The notes under the pieces are model-generated. The model was not told the DNA's origin. It saw only the letters and a list, made by a program, of their open reading frames with translations, and did not search any database. A program made the position numbers and the translations under genes. From assembly GCA_934131175.1 (NCBI GenBank), contig CAKOZD010000004.1:1-64000 (forward strand): a stretch of DNA of 64,000 nucleotides, written 5' to 3'. This DNA comes from an uncultured Bacilli bacterium. GTDB lineage: Bacteria > Bacillota_I > Bacilli_A > RF39 > UBA660. Shown here piece after piece: positions 1 to 8,800 of the stretch; positions within the stretch are counted from its first letter, which is position 1; each line of letters begins with the position of its first letter.

Positions 1-424
1 CTTTAGATACTTCTGAAAGCATGTACTTTCCGGCGAAAAAAGTGTCTTTTTCAAAATCTTTTTTTGGTACTTTTAAAACTATATAATTATCATTATAAGT
101 ACTTCTTCCATAGTCTAAGCATACATTTGCATTACTAGAAAAAGATATACAATTAGTATGTTTATTATAGTTTTTCTTTATATGTTCTGTTATTTCTTCT
201 AAAGAAATTTCACTGTCTTTTGTAAAAGTTGTTTCTCCATAGAACTCTCTATCAGTAATTAATCTTTTTATTTTACCTGATTCATCAATTATACTTTTAT
301 TTTTTATTGACTCTATATCTACCTCTTCAAGAGATCTAAAAAAATAATAATTATCATCATCACTATAAATATTAAAATTTTCTATATTAAAAAGTTTTTC
401 TAACTGACTTAAACTCTTATTCAT
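1..424 (-). CDS. Unidentified protein, 3' part cut by window edge
   Basis: An open frame runs from an ATG at 424 to the window edge, giving 141 residues and no stop. AAAGGTAGG lies upstream of the ATG. The protein begins MNKSLSQLEKLF, is rich in Asp, Glu and Lys, and contains SFSSNANVCLDYGR followed by YIVLKVPKKDF about residues 96-122. I do not recognise the family; the serine/asparagine-rich strand followed by a beta-strand pair could belong to a small enzymatic or toxin-like fold, but that is a guess. It lies just downstream of the repeat protein ending at 476, with a terminator between them. Confidence 0.7.
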   Translation of the reverse strand, partial: MNKSLSQLEKLFNIENFNIYSDDDNYYFFRSLEEVDIESIKNKSIIDESGKIKRLITDREFYGETTFTKDSEISLEEITEHIKKNYNKHTNCISFSSNANVCLDYGRSTYNDNYIVLKVPKKDFEKDTFFAGKYMLSEVSK

Positions 425-465
425 AAAAATAACCTACCTTTATTGTACTAATATTATTTTAGCAC

Positions 466-489
466 AAAAAAGTGTCTAAATATAGACAC
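466..489 (-). terminator. Rho-independent terminator after the repeat protein
   Basis: On the minus strand GTGTCTA and TAGACAC form a stem followed by TTTTTT. The stop codon of the repeat protein lies inside the hairpin. Confidence 0.75.
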
Positions 490-1618
490 CAGTTTTTTTA
501 TTAGTTTCTTTTTCATTACTAAGGGTTTTATCAAATGATGAGTCTTCTCTAAATTTTCTTTTACTCATAATATATTTTTTTCTTGCATATCTTCTTTGTT
601 CAAATAAACTTTCACATTTTTTTATTAAAGTCATACATGAGGTAGGATATTTTTTTATAAATTTATTATTTTCTTTAATTAGCTCTTCATAAATTTTTTC
701 TCGGTTATTATTAAAAAATGAACCCATACTTGTACCATCACTAAATTTTATATTACTTCTTTGATTTATGATTTGGTTATTGTTTTTATTCATGGCTTTT
801 AAATATTCTAATAATTTTCTATTAAAGTCTAATATTAAATTATTTTCTTTTTTCATTAAATAAGTTTTATACTCTTTATAAGCATCAGTTATTGTTTTAC
901 AAGCTTCTTTATAATCTTTTAAATATTTATCCATATTTTCTGATAATAATTTAATTATTTTTTCTTTATATATATTCCAGTAATAACGCATTGAGATGCC
1001 ATCACTAAATCTTAAGGCGCTTGTTTGCTTTATAAGTTCATTGTTATTCTTACTCATAGCAATCAAATATTCTATTAATCTATCTTCATCTGTTAACTTG
1101 ATTTCTTCACTTTTTTCCTTACGTAACATATAATCATTAATAATATTTTTACAACACTTTGGATATTTTTTTATAAACATATTATTTTTAGTAGTTATTA
1201 ACTTATATATTTTTTCTCGATTATTTTTTAAGAATTGATTCATAAAAACGCCATCACTAAATTTTAAATTAGATGTTGTAAGGATAATACTATCATTATT
1301 TTTATGCATTGCTTCTAAATATTCTAATAATTTATCTTCAAATGAAATTGTTTTTACTTTTATTTTTCTTTTTTTATATTTACTATATAGATTGATTAAT
1401 ACTTTGCAAGAATCATTATATCTTTTACTATACTCTTTATTTGTTTTTATTAAACCAATTATTATTTCTCGGTTATTATTCCAAAATTGATTCATATTTG
1501 TATTATCACTAAATTTTAGATTTGAGTTTTGTCCAATTAACTCGTTATTATTTTTACTCATTGCTTCTAAAAATTCAAATAATTTTTCAGATTTTGTTAG
1601 TCTTTTACTTTTGTTCAT
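476..1618 (-). CDS. Protein made of four ~85-residue repeats
   Basis: A 380-residue protein of unknown function consisting almost wholly of four diverged tandem repeats. Each begins with a leucine/aromatic helix ending AMxKNNN, then an LKFSDGxxM core, an FxNNNREKI segment, and a lysine-rich helix with a conserved Cys (KYPxxCKxLI). Repeat cores fall near residues 22, 120, 205 and 290. There is no signal peptide or membrane segment, so it is probably cytoplasmic, and the basic repeat suggests nucleic-acid or protein binding (inference). An ATG at 1633 is also in frame, but the ATG at 1618 is preceded by GGGGGATAAATTT and is the better start. It is apparently monocistronic. Confidence 0.75.
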   Translation of the reverse strand: MNKSKRLTKSEKLFEFLEAMSKNNNELIGQNSNLKFSDNTNMNQFWNNNREIIIGLIKTNKEYSKRYNDSCKVLINLYSKYKKRKIKVKTISFEDKLLEYLEAMHKNNDSIILTTSNLKFSDGVFMNQFLKNNREKIYKLITTKNNMFIKKYPKCCKNIINDYMLRKEKSEEIKLTDEDRLIEYLIAMSKNNNELIKQTSALRFSDGISMRYYWNIYKEKIIKLLSENMDKYLKDYKEACKTITDAYKEYKTYLMKKENNLILDFNRKLLEYLKAMNKNNNQIINQRSNIKFSDGTSMGSFFNNNREKIYEELIKENNKFIKKYPTSCMTLIKKCESLFEQRRYARKKYIMSKRKFREDSSFDKTLSNEKETNKKTGVYI

Positions 1619-1694
1619 AAATTTATCCCCCATTTACTCATTAGTAAGTAATTAATGCTTTATATAATAGCACTTATTTGTAATTTAGTAAATT

Positions 1695-1720
1695 AAAAAG
1701 ATAATAGTTTTTCTATTACC
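1695..1720 (-). terminator. Terminator of the thrS operon
   Basis: Minus strand GGTAATAG and CTATTATC pair around five A, followed by TTTTT, 25 nt past the thrS stop. Confidence 0.7.
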
Positions 1721-1744
1721 TTTTCAATATTTTATATTTTTAAA

Positions 1745-3517
1745 TTATTTATCTCTTCTTTTTTTACTTTTAATATCTTCATTAACTATTCTTAAGAATT
1801 CTTCAAATGAAACTGTTGTTGTGTCTTTTTCTCCATATAATCTATAACTTATTTGTTTATTTTCTTTTTCTGTATCTCCTAATATTAAAGTATATGGAAT
1901 TTTACTTGTTTGTGCTTCTCTTAGACGATATCCTAGTTTTTCATCTCTTGTATCAGTTTCTGATTTTATTCCATTTTCTAATAAGAAACTGTTTACTTCT
2001 TCTGCGTAATCACTTTGATAATCACTATTTACTGGTATTACTTTTACTTGAAGTGGCGCTAACCATGTTGGTAGTATTCCTTTTGTTTCTTCTAATAAGA
2101 AAGCTATAAATCTATCAATTGATCCTAGTATTGCTCTATGGATTACTACTGGAGTTTTCTTTTCGCCATTTTCAGAAACATAAGTTAAATCAAATCTTTG
2201 TGGTAATAAGAAGTCTAATTGAATTGTTGATAATGCTACTGGGTTTCCTACTGCTGGGTGTATTAAAATATCAAGTTTTGGTCCATAGAATGCTGCTTCA
2301 TCTTTTGCTTCAAAATAATCTATTCCAATATCATTTAAAACATTTCTTAAAGCATTTTCTGCAGTATCCCACATTTCATCATCATCAAAGTATTTATTAG
2401 TTTTTGACTCTTTATCTCTTAGTGATAATCTAAAGTCACAATTATCTTTATCAAGTCCAAAATCTTTATAAACTTCTAGAATTAAATCAACTACTCCTTT
2501 AAATTCATCTTCTATTTGTTCTTTAGTGCAGAAAATATGTGAATCATTTTGAGTAAAGCTTCTTGCTCTTTCAATTCCTTTTACTGCTCCTGCTGCTTCA
2601 TATCTAAAGTCATTAGCAACTTCTGCAATTCTTATTGGTAAGTCACGATATGAGTGTAGTCCATTTCCATAAATTACCATGTGATGTGGACAGTTCATTG
2701 GACGTAGAACATATGCTTCTTCATCTAATTCCATTGCTGGGAACATATCATCTTTATAGTGGTCCCAGTGTCCTGATGTTTTATATAGTTCTACACTACC
2801 AAGGTCTGGTGTATGTACATGTTTATATCCATGAGCAACTTCTTTATCAGTAATATAGTTTTGTAATGTTCTCCATAAAGTATATCCATTAGGTAACCAT
2901 AATGGAAGTCCACGTCCTACTAAATCACTTAACATAAATATTTTTAAATCTTTTCCAAGTTTTCTGTGATCTCTTTGTTTTGCTTCTTCTAATTCTTCTA
3001 AGTGATGATTTAAGTCTTCTTCACTTCTAAAGCATACTCCATAGATTCTTTGTAACATCTTATTATTTGAATCACCTTTCCAATATGCTCCACTGAATTT
3101 TAATAATTTAAAATATTTACATTCTTTAACTGATTCAACATGTGGTCCACGGCAAAGGTCAGTATAATCACCTTGAGTGTAGCAACTAATGTTTTCGTCT
3201 TCTGGCATTCTTTCTATTAAGTCAATTTTATATTTATCATTTTTAAACATCTCAAGAGCTTCTTCTCTTGTAATTTCATGTCTTACAATTCTCTTTCCAT
3301 CTTTAATAATCTTTTTCATTTCTTTTGTAATTTTTTCTATATCTTCTTCTGTAATTACTTTATCACCTAAGTCCATATCATAATAAAATCCTTCTTCTAC
3401 TACTGGACCTACCCAGAATTTTGCCTCTGGATATAAATGTTTTACTGCTTGAGCCATTACATGTGCACATGAATGGTTAAGTGGCATTAAGTCTTTATCT
3501 TCTTTAAAATTTATCAT
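1745..3517 (-). CDS. thrS: Threonine--tRNA ligase lacking the TGS domain
   Basis: Charges tRNA-Thr with threonine in the cytoplasm. The 590-residue protein starts directly at the editing (SAD) domain, with HSCAH at residues 15-19 and CRGPH near 120. The class II core follows, with RPMNCPHHM near 275 and the anticodon-binding domain at the C terminus. Bacterial ThrS is usually about 640 residues with an N-terminal TGS domain of about 60 residues, which is absent here. The start is fixed by TAGGAG 8 nt upstream of ATG 3517. It follows the hydrolase gene by 11 nt, and both lie behind a threonine-type T-box. A terminator follows the stop. Confidence 0.95.
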   Translation of the reverse strand: MINFKEDKDLMPLNHSCAHVMAQAVKHLYPEAKFWVGPVVEEGFYYDMDLGDKVITEEDIEKITKEMKKIIKDGKRIVRHEITREEALEMFKNDKYKIDLIERMPEDENISCYTQGDYTDLCRGPHVESVKECKYFKLLKFSGAYWKGDSNNKMLQRIYGVCFRSEEDLNHHLEELEEAKQRDHRKLGKDLKIFMLSDLVGRGLPLWLPNGYTLWRTLQNYITDKEVAHGYKHVHTPDLGSVELYKTSGHWDHYKDDMFPAMELDEEAYVLRPMNCPHHMVIYGNGLHSYRDLPIRIAEVANDFRYEAAGAVKGIERARSFTQNDSHIFCTKEQIEDEFKGVVDLILEVYKDFGLDKDNCDFRLSLRDKESKTNKYFDDDEMWDTAENALRNVLNDIGIDYFEAKDEAAFYGPKLDILIHPAVGNPVALSTIQLDFLLPQRFDLTYVSENGEKKTPVVIHRAILGSIDRFIAFLLEETKGILPTWLAPLQVKVIPVNSDYQSDYAEEVNSFLLENGIKSETDTRDEKLGYRLREAQTSKIPYTLILGDTEKENKQISYRLYGEKDTTTVSFEEFLRIVNEDIKSKKRRDK

Positions 3518-3528
3518 ATTAACATCTC

Positions 3529-4134
3529 CTAATTGTTTATTTTTATTTGTACATCAATTTCTTTATTAACATTATTTTTGAACTCTTCTGCAAGTTCTGG
3601 GCTTCCTGTTATCATACCATAATGAATTGGTATTGCTATAGTTGGTTTTAAATAGTCAATATATTCTATTGCTTCTGTGACATTCATTGTATAAGTTCCA
3701 CCAATTGGTACAAAACAGATATCTGCTGTTACAGCATCTGTTTCCATGGTTCGATCAGTATCTCCCATAATGTAGTAATATACACCTTTTAGAAGAACGA
3801 TGTAGCCAACATAATCTTTTTCTTTTAAATGAAATGATTTGTTGACATTATAGGCACGTACTGTCTCAAATGAAATATCATCTATTTTATATGACTTATT
3901 TGGTTCTACTACTAAATCACATTTTTCATCTTTTAAACATGTAGGTACAATTATTTTTGTATTTTCATTACTTACATTTTTTATTGATTCGATATCATAG
4001 TGATCGTAGTGATCATGAGTTATAAAAATATAATCTGCATCATGAATTTTATCACTTATTAAATATGGATCAAAATATATTGTTTTTTCATCAGTTAATT
4101 TTACCGATGCGTGATGTAATACTTCAATTTTCAT
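3529..4134 (-). CDS. Metal-dependent hydrolase, UPF0173 (metallo-beta-lactamase fold)
   Basis: A 201-residue member of the small metallo-beta-lactamase superfamily hydrolases (UPF0173/YtkL type). The metal-binding motif HDHYDHYD is at residues 40-47, with further ligands in the GDTD segment near 124 and IPIHYG near 169. The physiological substrate of this family is not established. AGGAGGAG lies 6 nt before ATG 4134. It is the first gene after the T-box leader and is co-transcribed with thrS, so its expression should rise when charged tRNA-Thr falls. Pairing this enzyme with ThrS is unusual and may hint at a role in threonine supply or detoxification (inference). Confidence 0.85.
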   Translation of the reverse strand: MKIEVLHHASVKLTDEKTIYFDPYLISDKIHDADYIFITHDHYDHYDIESIKNVSNENTKIIVPTCLKDEKCDLVVEPNKSYKIDDISFETVRAYNVNKSFHLKEKDYVGYIVLLKGVYYYIMGDTDRTMETDAVTADICFVPIGGTYTMNVTEAIEYIDYLKPTIAIPIHYGMITGSPELAEEFKNNVNKEIDVQIKINN

Positions 4135-4153
4135 TATTCTCTCCTCCTAAAAA

Positions 4154-4357
4154 ATAAAAAAAGGATAGTATAGGAGTGCATAATGCACGGTACCATCCTT
4201 TTATTAACTTAATTTGATAACGGCTCTTCACCGGAATTACTTTTATAATTCTACTCTAGTGGTAGTAATAGTTTAAATGTCTATTCATTTTCACCAATCA
4301 TGAACTCTCTAAAAGACTTAGATAATCTATCGTGTCCCCTGTCTGTGTATTTCTACT
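4154..4357 (-). promoter_or_regulatory. T-box leader, threonine-specific, with terminator
   Basis: The minus-strand leader has stem I sequence from about 4357, AGAGAG at 4305-4310, a GGTGAAAA element, and a probable specifier codon ACT (Thr) at 4258-4260 followed by AGAGTAG. The T-box GGATGGTACCGTG (4186-4198) is the 5' arm of a 10-bp terminator hairpin with its partner at 4161-4170, followed by seven T. Uncharged tRNA-Thr is expected to stabilise the antiterminator and allow transcription of the hydrolase and thrS. The specifier assignment agrees with the downstream gene. Confidence 0.92.
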
Positions 4358-4362
4358 TAACT

Positions 4363-4391
4363 AATATAACACTTTTTTTTAATTTTTACAA
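4363..4391 (-). promoter_or_regulatory. Sigma-A-type promoter of the T-box/thrS operon
   Basis: Minus strand TTGTAA (4386-4391), 17-nt spacer, TATATT (4363-4368). Transcription should start near 4356, at the 5' end of the T-box. It abuts the stop of the upstream gene. Confidence 0.75.
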
Positions 4392-4392
4392 A

Positions 4393-4920
4393 TTATTTGA
4401 ATAATCTTTTTAAAAATCTATATGCAAGAATATATCTGTTTCTTAAATGTTCTCCTACTCTTGGAATAAAATTATATATTATTATAAATATGAACCAAAT
4501 TGAACTATAGATATTTCCTGCTAGTATTTGCCTTAAAACAAATATAGATACAACAGCAAATATTATTGTATAAACTGTTACTAAAAATAGATTTAGGACA
4601 TCTTTATTTCTTCTTGATGTATCAAAATCCACTTCATTTTTCTTTAGTAGTACTTCTACTTCTTGTTTAAAATTATTATATCTTTCTTCTAATTCTTCTT
4701 TTGTTTTTACTTTAGAAGTTGTTTCATACTCTTCTTCTCGCATTACAATATTGCCATTTTCTTTTAAAATAATATCTGTATGGAGAAATGACTCTTTTGG
4801 TAGTTCTACAAAGAAATGCTTATCTACTAATTTTAGAAATTTCTTTCTACATCTTTCTCCTATAAATGTCGCTTCATTTATGAATGATTTCATTTCATTA
4901 TTCATTTGTTTTAAAGTCAT
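4393..4920 (-). CDS. Small membrane protein with two C-terminal transmembrane segments
   Basis: A 175-residue protein of unknown function. Residues 1-100 are charged and predicted helical, with a likely coiled coil around the KTKEELEERYNNFKQEVE stretch. Two hydrophobic segments follow near 110-132 and 137-153, with a basic tail. The ATG at 4950 is also in frame but overlaps the preceding gene; the ATG at 4920 has AGAGGGG 6 nt upstream and is preferred. It sits 14 nt after the M23 peptidase gene and is probably co-transcribed with it, so a role in the envelope is plausible but not shown. Confidence 0.7.
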   Translation of the reverse strand: MTLKQMNNEMKSFINEATFIGERCRKKFLKLVDKHFFVELPKESFLHTDIILKENGNIVMREEEYETTSKVKTKEELEERYNNFKQEVEVLLKKNEVDFDTSRRNKDVLNLFLVTVYTIIFAVVSIFVLRQILAGNIYSSIWFIFIIIYNFIPRVGEHLRNRYILAYRFLKRLFK

Positions 4921-4934
4921 TTTATCCCCTCTTT

Positions 4935-5738
4935 TTATCTTGATTCCCAACTATCTGGTACATATACGTGAACGCCTAAACCATAATAATTTTGACTTAG
5001 TCTTCCATTTACGTATCTAAACCATTTATTTAAATCACTACAATTTGTATCATTTGGATCAAATAAGGCACAATCTGCTACTGCTATGTGTAAATGTGGT
5101 CCTGTTGATTTTCCAGTTGATCCCATAAGACCTAAACTATCATTTACTGTTACTTCTTTACCAACATATAAGCCACTTGCATATTGTGATAAATGAGCGT
5201 ATTGTGATGTGTATTTTACTCCATCTATTGTGTGAAGTACAGTTACAACTTTTGCTCCTGCTGGGTCTGTATAAATACTTGATATTACACCGTTTGCAAC
5301 TGGAAAGATATTTTCTGAATAAGTTCTTGGACTAGTAATATCATAAGCTGCATGTCCATAATGTGGGTATTGAGTTACTCTTCCTACTTCTGTTGGAAGT
5401 CTCCATATTTGTCTTGGAGTCTCTTGTGTTTGTTCAGTATTATTCATAACAGGAAGTTCAACTTCTTGAACATCACCTTTTTCTGGAAGAGATACTTCAG
5501 TAACAGCCCCATTTGATTGTGTTTTATTTAATAAATCTGAAATAATACTTGATGAGTTTTCTTTTGTTTTTACAGCAGCTTGTGCCATATCTTTTATATT
5601 AACATATTCATAGTTTATCTCATACTTTTCACCTTTTGTATATAATTCTTTTGTCTGCAATCCTATTGATATTAAAAATAAGGCCATTGAAATAACTATG
5701 ATACATTTACTCTTAATTATAAAGAAATTCGAATTCAT
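4935..5738 (-). CDS. Membrane-anchored M23 family peptidase
   Basis: A 267-residue protein with an N-terminal membrane anchor (about residues 9-28), a Glu/Thr-rich linker, and a C-terminal LytM/M23 domain from about 120. The zinc site is visible as HAAYD (HxxxD type) and HLHIA (HxH), with a YAHLS stretch between. M23 enzymes cleave peptidoglycan cross-bridges; all expected ligands appear present, so it is probably active outside the membrane. A GTG at 5747 is in frame, but the ATG at 5738 is preceded by AGAGGTG at 6 nt and is the better start. It could be a sporulation SpoIIQ-like or cell-separation enzyme; the sequence does not decide. Confidence 0.85.
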   Translation of the reverse strand: MNSNFFIIKSKCIIVISMALFLISIGLQTKELYTKGEKYEINYEYVNIKDMAQAAVKTKENSSSIISDLLNKTQSNGAVTEVSLPEKGDVQEVELPVMNNTEQTQETPRQIWRLPTEVGRVTQYPHYGHAAYDITSPRTYSENIFPVANGVISSIYTDPAGAKVVTVLHTIDGVKYTSQYAHLSQYASGLYVGKEVTVNDSLGLMGSTGKSTGPHLHIAVADCALFDPNDTNCSDLNKWFRYVNGRLSQNYYGLGVHVYVPDSWESR

Positions 5739-5817
5739 ATAATTCACCTCTATAAAACGGGCTTATTATACTAAATAAATTTTATTTTGTCAAATTTCAT
5801 TATAAGTCATATTTATA

Positions 5818-7746
5818 TTATCTTCTTTTATATACTCTTTGATAATCTTTTAAAAACCATTCTATAGGTCCTTGTTTTGAATTTATCTCTTGAGCTCTTT
5901 TTTCTATTTCTTCTTGTAGTTTTTGTAATTCTTCTTCAGTTGGTTCTTTGTCATAGCAAACTTCTAAAGCATGTTCTACAACAATGTCTGCTGCTCTTCT
6001 TAAGGCTGATGTACAGTGGCAATAGTGGTCTAGACATAATCCGTCATGAGAGCCTTCTTTTGCATACCAGCCTTTTGGATATATTCCTTCAATTAATTTA
6101 TATAAGTTTTTAAACTCTTTACCTCCATAACTTGAAGTTAAGTTATCAATCATATCTTGAATCTTTTTGACGTTTTCCTTATTTGTTTCATGAACTCTAT
6201 ATAGACATGGAAGGTCTTTTTTAGCAAAGAATTCCGCTACCCTGTTTCCTGTTAATAACATTGCTTGATATACTATATTTTCTGCTCCTACTTTTTTTAC
6301 TCTTAATTCTGATGGGTCTTTAATGTTTTCTTTTATCTTTTTATATAATTCAGAAATATGATGTTTACTATCTAATAGTTTTGTTACTTCTTCTAAATTA
6401 TCTATTGTTTCTTGTAATACCTTATCTTCTGTTTTATTTTTTAAAATATCATTTACTTCGTCATAGGTCATCTTTTTGTTATTTCTTATTACTGATTTGA
6501 TAAATCTTTCTTTAACTACTTCTCCATTTTTATCTATTTCGAAGTAAAATGTTCTAGCAAGTTTTGGGCTTCCTTCTATTAGTGATGCTACATCTGCTGA
6601 AAAGTGATATGGAAACATAGGTATTGTTCTTTGATAGTCATTTTCTTTTGTTTGATATTTTGCTGGTAAATATATTGATTGATTTCTATTTAATGCTTCT
6701 TGAACGACATTTGAGTCGTACTGGAAATATCCTAAAACTGATGCGATATGTACTCCTAATAAATAATTACCATTTTCTAATTTTTTACATGACAAGGCAT
6801 CATCTATTTCGACTGCGGTTGGTCCATCTATTGTTATTATATAATCATCTAATATTTCTCTATCTAACATCTCTCCTTCTTTTGGAGTCTCTACTAAGTT
6901 AGCACAATTTAGGACGTCTTCATCAAAGTATACTTGAATATTATATTTTCCAGCTATTTCAGTTATATCTTTTTTCTCATCATCTAAGCCTTTTATTTGT
7001 TCTGTTATTCTACCTATCCATACAAGTTTATTTTTATTCTTTTTAGCAAGTTTTTTTATACAAGTTAATTTGTCGAAGCAAGCATTAATTTCTTGGAGAC
7101 AGGCTTTTCTTTCTTGTTGAGATAAATAGAAGTTATCTTGATTCATAATGTATGAAATTAAATTATTATAATACATTAAATCTTCTTCATTAAATTCTAC
7201 TACACACTCTAAGTATCTTCTTACTAAATTTCTAAATAAAGATATTTCATTTTTATCTTTTATATTTATAAGAGATGGCATTCTATTTATAGTAAACTCT
7301 AAATATTTCATATCTTTTGTTTCATTTATTAAGTAACTTATAAAATCATATTGTTTAGTATCTTTATTATATGTCACATCTTGTAATTCTATTATTTGAT
7401 TTCTTAATTTTCCAAATTCACTTTGTAGGTGTTTTAAATTAAATTTATTTTTTCCTTCACTTTCGATAGTTTCTAGTTTGAATTCTAGTTTAAATAGTTT
7501 TCTTGATATTAGTTTTCTATTTACATCTTGGCAATTAGTTAATATTACCCCTAAGTATTTTAAAACTTCTATAGTTCTATCTAAACACTTTGTATCACTC
7601 ATTGTATCAAGTTGTTCATTTACCAATTTAAAAAGAACATTGGCGGCATTATTCCCATTACTTTTAACAAGGTTAATAAATTCTTCATATTTTATTTTAT
7701 TACCTTTTCCTTCAATGTAATTTCTTAATGCTTTTTCAATGTTCAT
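5818..7746 (-). CDS. Divergent RNase II/RNase R family exoribonuclease
   Basis: A 642-residue protein with an N-terminal helical region of about 270 residues and an RNB domain. The catalytic stretch is TIDGPTAVEIDDAL, matching the family motif with Glu in place of the second of four Asp. Near the C terminus YCHCTSALRRAADIVVEHA matches the conserved Y-H-TSPIRRY-D-V-H block. No cold-shock domain or C-terminal S1 domain is evident, unlike RNase R (about 750-800 residues). GGGGG lies 7 nt before ATG 7746. It follows dnaI by 4 nt, suggesting an operon. Activity is likely but may be altered by the D-to-E change. Confidence 0.8.
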   Translation of the reverse strand: MNIEKALRNYIEGKGNKIKYEEFINLVKSNGNNAANVLFKLVNEQLDTMSDTKCLDRTIEVLKYLGVILTNCQDVNRKLISRKLFKLEFKLETIESEGKNKFNLKHLQSEFGKLRNQIIELQDVTYNKDTKQYDFISYLINETKDMKYLEFTINRMPSLINIKDKNEISLFRNLVRRYLECVVEFNEEDLMYYNNLISYIMNQDNFYLSQQERKACLQEINACFDKLTCIKKLAKKNKNKLVWIGRITEQIKGLDDEKKDITEIAGKYNIQVYFDEDVLNCANLVETPKEGEMLDREILDDYIITIDGPTAVEIDDALSCKKLENGNYLLGVHIASVLGYFQYDSNVVQEALNRNQSIYLPAKYQTKENDYQRTIPMFPYHFSADVASLIEGSPKLARTFYFEIDKNGEVVKERFIKSVIRNNKKMTYDEVNDILKNKTEDKVLQETIDNLEEVTKLLDSKHHISELYKKIKENIKDPSELRVKKVGAENIVYQAMLLTGNRVAEFFAKKDLPCLYRVHETNKENVKKIQDMIDNLTSSYGGKEFKNLYKLIEGIYPKGWYAKEGSHDGLCLDHYCHCTSALRRAADIVVEHALEVCYDKEPTEEELQKLQEEIEKRAQEINSKQGPIEWFLKDYQRVYKRR

Positions 7747-7750
7747 TTTT

Positions 7751-8653
7751 TTACCCCCTTCTATTTTTACTAACTAATTCAAGTTGAACTGTAAGTTGTT
7801 TTATTCTTTCAATTATTCTTCTTGCTTTTAGTTTGTCAACTCCAGATGATGTTGTTGCAAGGGAAGTTTCTAATTCTTCTAATGTTAAGTTTGATGTGAA
7901 AAATGTTGGTAAGTGATTATCCATTCTATATTGAAGAATTGGACCTAGTACTTCATCTCTTGACCAGTTACTACAGTTTTCCGCACCTATATCATCTAAT
8001 AGTAATAAAGGGATTTTCTTTAATAATTCAAATTTTTCATTATAGTTTGTTCCGAATGAAGCTTTTAAACTTCTTAGGAATTCTGGGTAGTATACTAAGA
8101 TACTTTTTACATTTTTCTTTGCCATTTCATTAAATAATGAGGCAATTAGATAACTTTTTCCAGAGCCGAATGAGCCTGTTAAATATATACCTTTTGGTTT
8201 TTCTTCGTTATTATAGTTATTCATAAATTCTTTAAAATACTTTATGATTGGAAGACGATTTTTATCATCTTTGTACATTCCTATAAATGTTGCGTCTTTA
8301 ATATCTTTTGGCATATCAAATAAGTCTAGATTCTTTTTATAAGCATCTTCTTTGTCTTGTTTTATTTTATTAGAACACATGTCATATGAAAACGTTATAA
8401 TGTTGTTGTCTAACATTGGTGTATATTTATATCCTTTTAATTTATTTGGACACTTATCTAGTCCTTTACAATTTAGGCATGCAAGATGTTCAGAACATGC
8501 TTCTTCTAGACTTGATGTGTATCTCATTAAGACTTCTTCTTTAATATTTAATCCGTATACAAAATCTTTAAATTCTTCTTTAGCACAAGCATCTTGAAAA
8601 GAATGAGTTAGTTCAGTCAAATCATAATTATATAAATCGTATTTTTTCTCCAT
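7751..8653 (-). CDS. dnaI: Primosomal helicase loader DnaI
   Basis: Loads the replicative helicase DnaC/DnaB onto DNA at origins and restart sites. The 300-residue protein has an N-terminal zinc-binding region (Cys 53, 59, 62, 68) typical of DnaI, then an AAA+ ATPase with Walker A GSFGSGKS (160-167) and Walker B LLLLDDIGAE (Asp 220-221), and an arginine-rich C terminus (KLKARRIIERIK). Length matches Bacillus DnaI (311). GGTGG precedes ATG 8653. In Bacillus it follows dnaB; here the partner on the same transcript is an RNB-domain ribonuclease. Confidence 0.9.
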   Translation of the reverse strand: MEKKYDLYNYDLTELTHSFQDACAKEEFKDFVYGLNIKEEVLMRYTSSLEEACSEHLACLNCKGLDKCPNKLKGYKYTPMLDNNIITFSYDMCSNKIKQDKEDAYKKNLDLFDMPKDIKDATFIGMYKDDKNRLPIIKYFKEFMNNYNNEEKPKGIYLTGSFGSGKSYLIASLFNEMAKKNVKSILVYYPEFLRSLKASFGTNYNEKFELLKKIPLLLLDDIGAENCSNWSRDEVLGPILQYRMDNHLPTFFTSNLTLEELETSLATTSSGVDKLKARRIIERIKQLTVQLELVSKNRRG

Positions 8654-8800
8654 TTGACCACCACCATTTAAATTTATTTTACAAAAATTATTACAAAAAA
8701 TCTATAAGTTTTTTAGTAATTTAAGTATTTTACTTATAATTATTTTTTATGACGTAAAATTATGTCTATTATTAATATTAAATTTTTATTTTTATTTTAA

